The position numbers were made by a program, and so were the translations under genes. Positions 4,997 through 7,361 of a stretch of DNA of 7,361 bases are shown one piece after another. The stretch comes from Calditrichota bacterium (GTDB taxonomy: Bacteria; Zhuqueibacterota; Zhuqueibacteria; Oleimicrobiales; Geothermoviventaceae). Every line of letters starts with the position of its first letter. The stretch's first letter is position 1. The stretch spans positions 1-7,361 of the forward strand of contig JAADFT010000095.1 in NCBI GenBank assembly GCA_013152765.1. Reading direction: 5' to 3'. The notes beneath the pieces were generated by a model. The model was not told where the DNA came from, did not search any database, and saw only the letters and a list, made by a program, of their open reading frames with translations.

Positions 4997-7204
4997 CTAT
5001 TCGCTAAGTTTCTCCTCCCTCACAAACCCATTCCTCACCCAGAAATCCAGGACCAGGCGGTTCAGGTGGCGGCGACGGCGGCCGATGCCGTGCCGCTCCT
5101 CCGGGTACAGCATGAGCTCGAACTGTTTGCCCAGCAGCTGGAGCTTGTCGATGAGCTGCAAAGTGTTTTGCATGTGCACGTTGTCGTCGGTGGTTCCGTG
5201 AACGATCAGTAGTTTGCCGCGCAGGCTGTCGGCGTGGGTCAACACCGAGCCGAACGCGTACCCCTCGGGATTCTGCTCGGGCGTGTCCATGTAGCGTTCG
5301 GTGTACACGGTGTCGTACAGCCGCCAGTCCGTCACGGGGTAGAGCGAAACACCGTGCGTGAAAATCGAAGCGTCCACAGTCAGGGCCATCAGTGTGGCGT
5401 AACCGCCGTAGCTGCCACCCGTGATGGCTACGTGTGTGGCGTCCACGAACGGCTTCTTCAGTACCCACTTCATGGCCTCGCGCCAGTCGTGCATCTCCCA
5501 CTTGCCGAGATTCCGGTACATTTCCGCCACACCCTTCTTGCCGAAATGCCCTGAACCACGGTGGTCGATGCTGATCACAATCGCTCCTTGCTGGGCCAGA
5601 TAGAAGCCGCGCAGGCTCCAGGGGAACGCATTCCGCACTGTTTCGGCGCCTGGGCCGCCGTAGATGGAGAGGATGACCGGGTAACGCTTGGCCGGATCGA
5701 AGTCGGGCGGTAAAATCCAGCGTGCCGGTAAATCGTAGCCGTCGCCAATCGGGATTCGGAACAGTTCCACTTTTCCGAGCGCGTACTCGTCCATCTCCGG
5801 CTTCTTGCTGTCGCCAAGCACACGCACAACGGAGCCATCCGTCCGGCGAAGGAGCATCTTCCCGGGAGTCGTGATGTTGCTGTACGTGTCGATGAAGTAC
5901 GAGCCGCCAGGCGACAGGCGCACCGAGTGCGTTCCGGCTTCAACGGTCAACTGCTCCACCTTGCCGCCGGACAGTTTCACCCGAAACAGCTCCGTGTTCC
6001 AGGATTCGCCCTTGTCCGCTGTGAAGTACACGTAGCCGCCCTTCTCGTCGACCAGCGAAACGGAGAGGACCTGCCACTTGCCCTTCGTCAAGCGCTTGCG
6101 GAGTTTGCCGTTCATCCCGTACAGGTAGAGATGCTTCCACCCGTCGACATCGGAGTGCACCAGAAACCCGGACCCGTCTTTCAAGAAGTACAAATCCGTG
6201 AGAAATTCCACCCAGGTGTCCTGGTGCTCGTGGTACAGTTGCCTCTTCTTTCCGGTCTCGAGGTCGACGGCGTAGAGGACAAGGTCCGTCTGATCGCGAT
6301 TCATCCACTGTACCGTGAGCGTCTGTCCGTCGGGCGTCCAGAACGGCCAGGCAAGGTACTGGTCCGCATTTTCGTCGAAGTCCGCCCACACAATTTCGCC
6401 GCCCTCGGCACTGACCACGCCGAGTCGCACTTTCGGGTTCGGGTCGCCCGCTTTGGGGTAGCGCTCCCACTCGAGCTCGCCGTGAACGCCGCCAGCGTGG
6501 AAAATCGGGAAGCGGGGTACCGGCGAATCGTCAAACCGCAGAAACGCCAGCCGCTTGCTGTCCGGTGACCACCAAAAAGCGCGGTAGCGCGAGGCACGTC
6601 CCAGGATCTCTTCGTAGTAAACCCACGACGCCCAGCCGTTGTAAATGACGTCCGAGCCGTCACTTGTCAACTGGTATTCGAGACCCGTCTTCAGATCGAT
6701 CGTGAACAGGTTGTGGTCACGGGTGAAAGCCACGTACCGGCCATCGGGCGAAAGCGTCGGATTCTTTTCCTCCCCAGGATTGGCGGTCAGACGCCGGAAC
6801 TCCTTGCTCTCCGTGTTCAAATACCAGAGGTCGTGATCCCGGCTGAAGATGAGAACGCGGTAGTCCTTGCTGTGCGCACTTGGGTGCAAAATGCTGAATC
6901 GACGGGGCACTTTCGGGCGGAAATCCTTCGGATTGAGGTAAAGCGTCGCCACACCGGTCTCGGCGTCCACAAGGTAGAGCTTTTGGACTTTGTCCGATGA
7001 GTCCACCCTCAACTCGTAGTAGTGGCCGTCGTCCGCCCAGCCCTGAACCGCCGGTAACGCCTTCGTCAACCGGGGCTCGGCGTACTCGAAGGCCTGTGCG
7101 TAAGTGATTCGCTTGGTGCCTGCGAGAGTGCTTCCCGGCACAGCCAGGAGCGAGAATGCCGCAAACCCGACGAGCACGAATGCCACGTTCAGCGCACGTT
7201 TCAT
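4997..7204 (-). CDS. Secreted dipeptidyl-peptidase IV (serine peptidase family S9B)
   Basis: The enzyme removes N-terminal dipeptides, usually X-Pro or X-Ala, from peptides in the periplasm or outside. Of 735 residues, about 1-28 form a signal peptide (MKR start, hydrophobic core, likely cleavage after LAG or nearby). About 100-440 form the DPPIV_N beta-propeller, with repeated SPDG/SPDSK strands. About 520-735 form the alpha/beta-hydrolase. The triad is S598 (GGSYGG), D673 (HGTTDDNVH) and H705 (EERHGIG); the spacings of 75 and 32 compare with 78 and 32 in human DPP4 (S630, D708, H740). The double glutamate that binds the substrate N-terminus is E198-E199 in WVYYEEILG. Y515 (IYGGPG) matches the oxyanion Tyr547, and Y630/Y634 in LYDTVYTERYM match Tyr662/Tyr666. 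N675 is also kept. Start ATG 7204 has a strong ribosome site. All signs point to an active enzyme; its peptide substrates are unknown. Confidence 0.96.
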   Translation of the reverse strand: MKRALNVAFVLVGFAAFSLLAVPGSTLAGTKRITYAQAFEYAEPRLTKALPAVQGWADDGHYYELRVDSSDKVQKLYLVDAETGVATLYLNPKDFRPKVPRRFSILHPSAHSKDYRVLIFSRDHDLWYLNTESKEFRRLTANPGEEKNPTLSPDGRYVAFTRDHNLFTIDLKTGLEYQLTSDGSDVIYNGWASWVYYEEILGRASRYRAFWWSPDSKRLAFLRFDDSPVPRFPIFHAGGVHGELEWERYPKAGDPNPKVRLGVVSAEGGEIVWADFDENADQYLAWPFWTPDGQTLTVQWMNRDQTDLVLYAVDLETGKKRQLYHEHQDTWVEFLTDLYFLKDGSGFLVHSDVDGWKHLYLYGMNGKLRKRLTKGKWQVLSVSLVDEKGGYVYFTADKGESWNTELFRVKLSGGKVEQLTVEAGTHSVRLSPGGSYFIDTYSNITTPGKMLLRRTDGSVVRVLGDSKKPEMDEYALGKVELFRIPIGDGYDLPARWILPPDFDPAKRYPVILSIYGGPGAETVRNAFPWSLRGFYLAQQGAIVISIDHRGSGHFGKKGVAEMYRNLGKWEMHDWREAMKWVLKKPFVDATHVAITGGSYGGYATLMALTVDASIFTHGVSLYPVTDWRLYDTVYTERYMDTPEQNPEGYAFGSVLTHADSLRGKLLIVHGTTDDNVHMQNTLQLIDKLQLLGKQFELMLYPEERHGIGRRRRHLNRLVLDFWVRNGFVREEKLSE

Positions 7205-7209
7205 GTGAA

Positions 7210-7215
7210 CCTCCC
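7210..7215 (-). promoter_or_regulatory. Ribosome binding site of the dipeptidyl-peptidase gene
   Basis: On the minus strand GGGAGG lies 5 bases before ATG 7204. It is a strong Shine-Dalgarno match and supports that start, immediately followed by a signal peptide. Confidence 0.8.
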
Positions 7216-7301
7216 AGAGAGAATCTCCGTTCGGGAAAACAAGACGACGTCCGACAGCTTGAGTACCCCCGAATGTCTGCGCACTGGAGCCTCTACCGAT
7301 T

Positions 7302-7361
7302 TTACTTCTCCGGCGGTGGCGTTCCGATGCCCTCCAGGCTTTCCCCCTCCAGACGGGCCAC
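7302..7361 (-). CDS. Probable 3' end of an unidentified minus-strand gene
   Basis: Read on the minus strand, the last 60 bases give 19 sense codons and a TAA stop, entering from beyond the window. The peptide is VARLEGESLEGIGTPPPEK. Most third positions are G or C, as in the genes nearby, which suggests real coding. It ends 97 bp upstream of the peptidase start on the same strand, so the two could share a transcript. Nineteen residues are too few to name a family, and an open stretch this short could be chance. Confidence 0.4.
   Translation of the reverse strand: MARLEGESLEGIGTPPPEK

Noticed and set aside
7259..7265. TTGAGTA upstream of the peptidase as another copy of the 4611-4697 half-site
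   Set aside because: It is a lone seven-base match without a dyad partner, expected by chance.

Overview
This window looks like accessory chromosome from a Gram-negative-type bacterium. Reading frames are GC-rich with a strong G/C preference at third codon positions, and both intact genes carry Sec-type signal peptides. The gene types (a Kelch-domain/sodium-symporter fusion, a GH29 alpha-L-fucosidase and a secreted dipeptidyl-peptidase IV) are common in the FCB and PVC groups. I cannot name a phylum from the sequence alone.

Layout. Bases 1-2304 (+) hold the 3' part of a large gene. It encodes an extracytoplasmic NanM-like Kelch beta-propeller fused to a sodium:solute symporter (SSS family). 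Its frame is broken once near 352-363. Bases 2523-4277 (+) encode an exported GH29 alpha-L-fucosidase with a C-terminal carbohydrate-binding-like beta-sandwich. Bases 4278-4996 are a 719-bp gene-free gap between convergent genes. It contains a near-ideal bidirectional terminator, an 87-bp structured element with two TTTACTCA dyads, a copy of a dispersed palindromic repeat, and a CTGCG-rich repeat. Bases 4997-7204 (-) encode a secreted dipeptidyl-peptidase IV with a complete active site. Bases 7302-7361 (-) are probably the 3' end of another minus-strand gene.

How the genes fit together. The fucosidase would release L-fucose outside the cytoplasm. The propeller-symporter could equilibrate sugar anomers or epimers at the membrane and import a sugar with Na+. 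The pairing is plausible, but the transported sugar is inferred. The peptidase faces the other way and is probably unrelated, except that it also acts on exported substrates.

The least expected structure is an inverted pair of diverged copies (about 110 bp) of one palindromic repeat, at 2349-2454 and 4720-4831. They bracket the fucosidase gene, and about 41 of 50 core positions agree. I see no phage, CRISPR, transposase, tRNA or rRNA sequence. I did not find a convincing new multi-gene system; the repeats are the part most worth following up.
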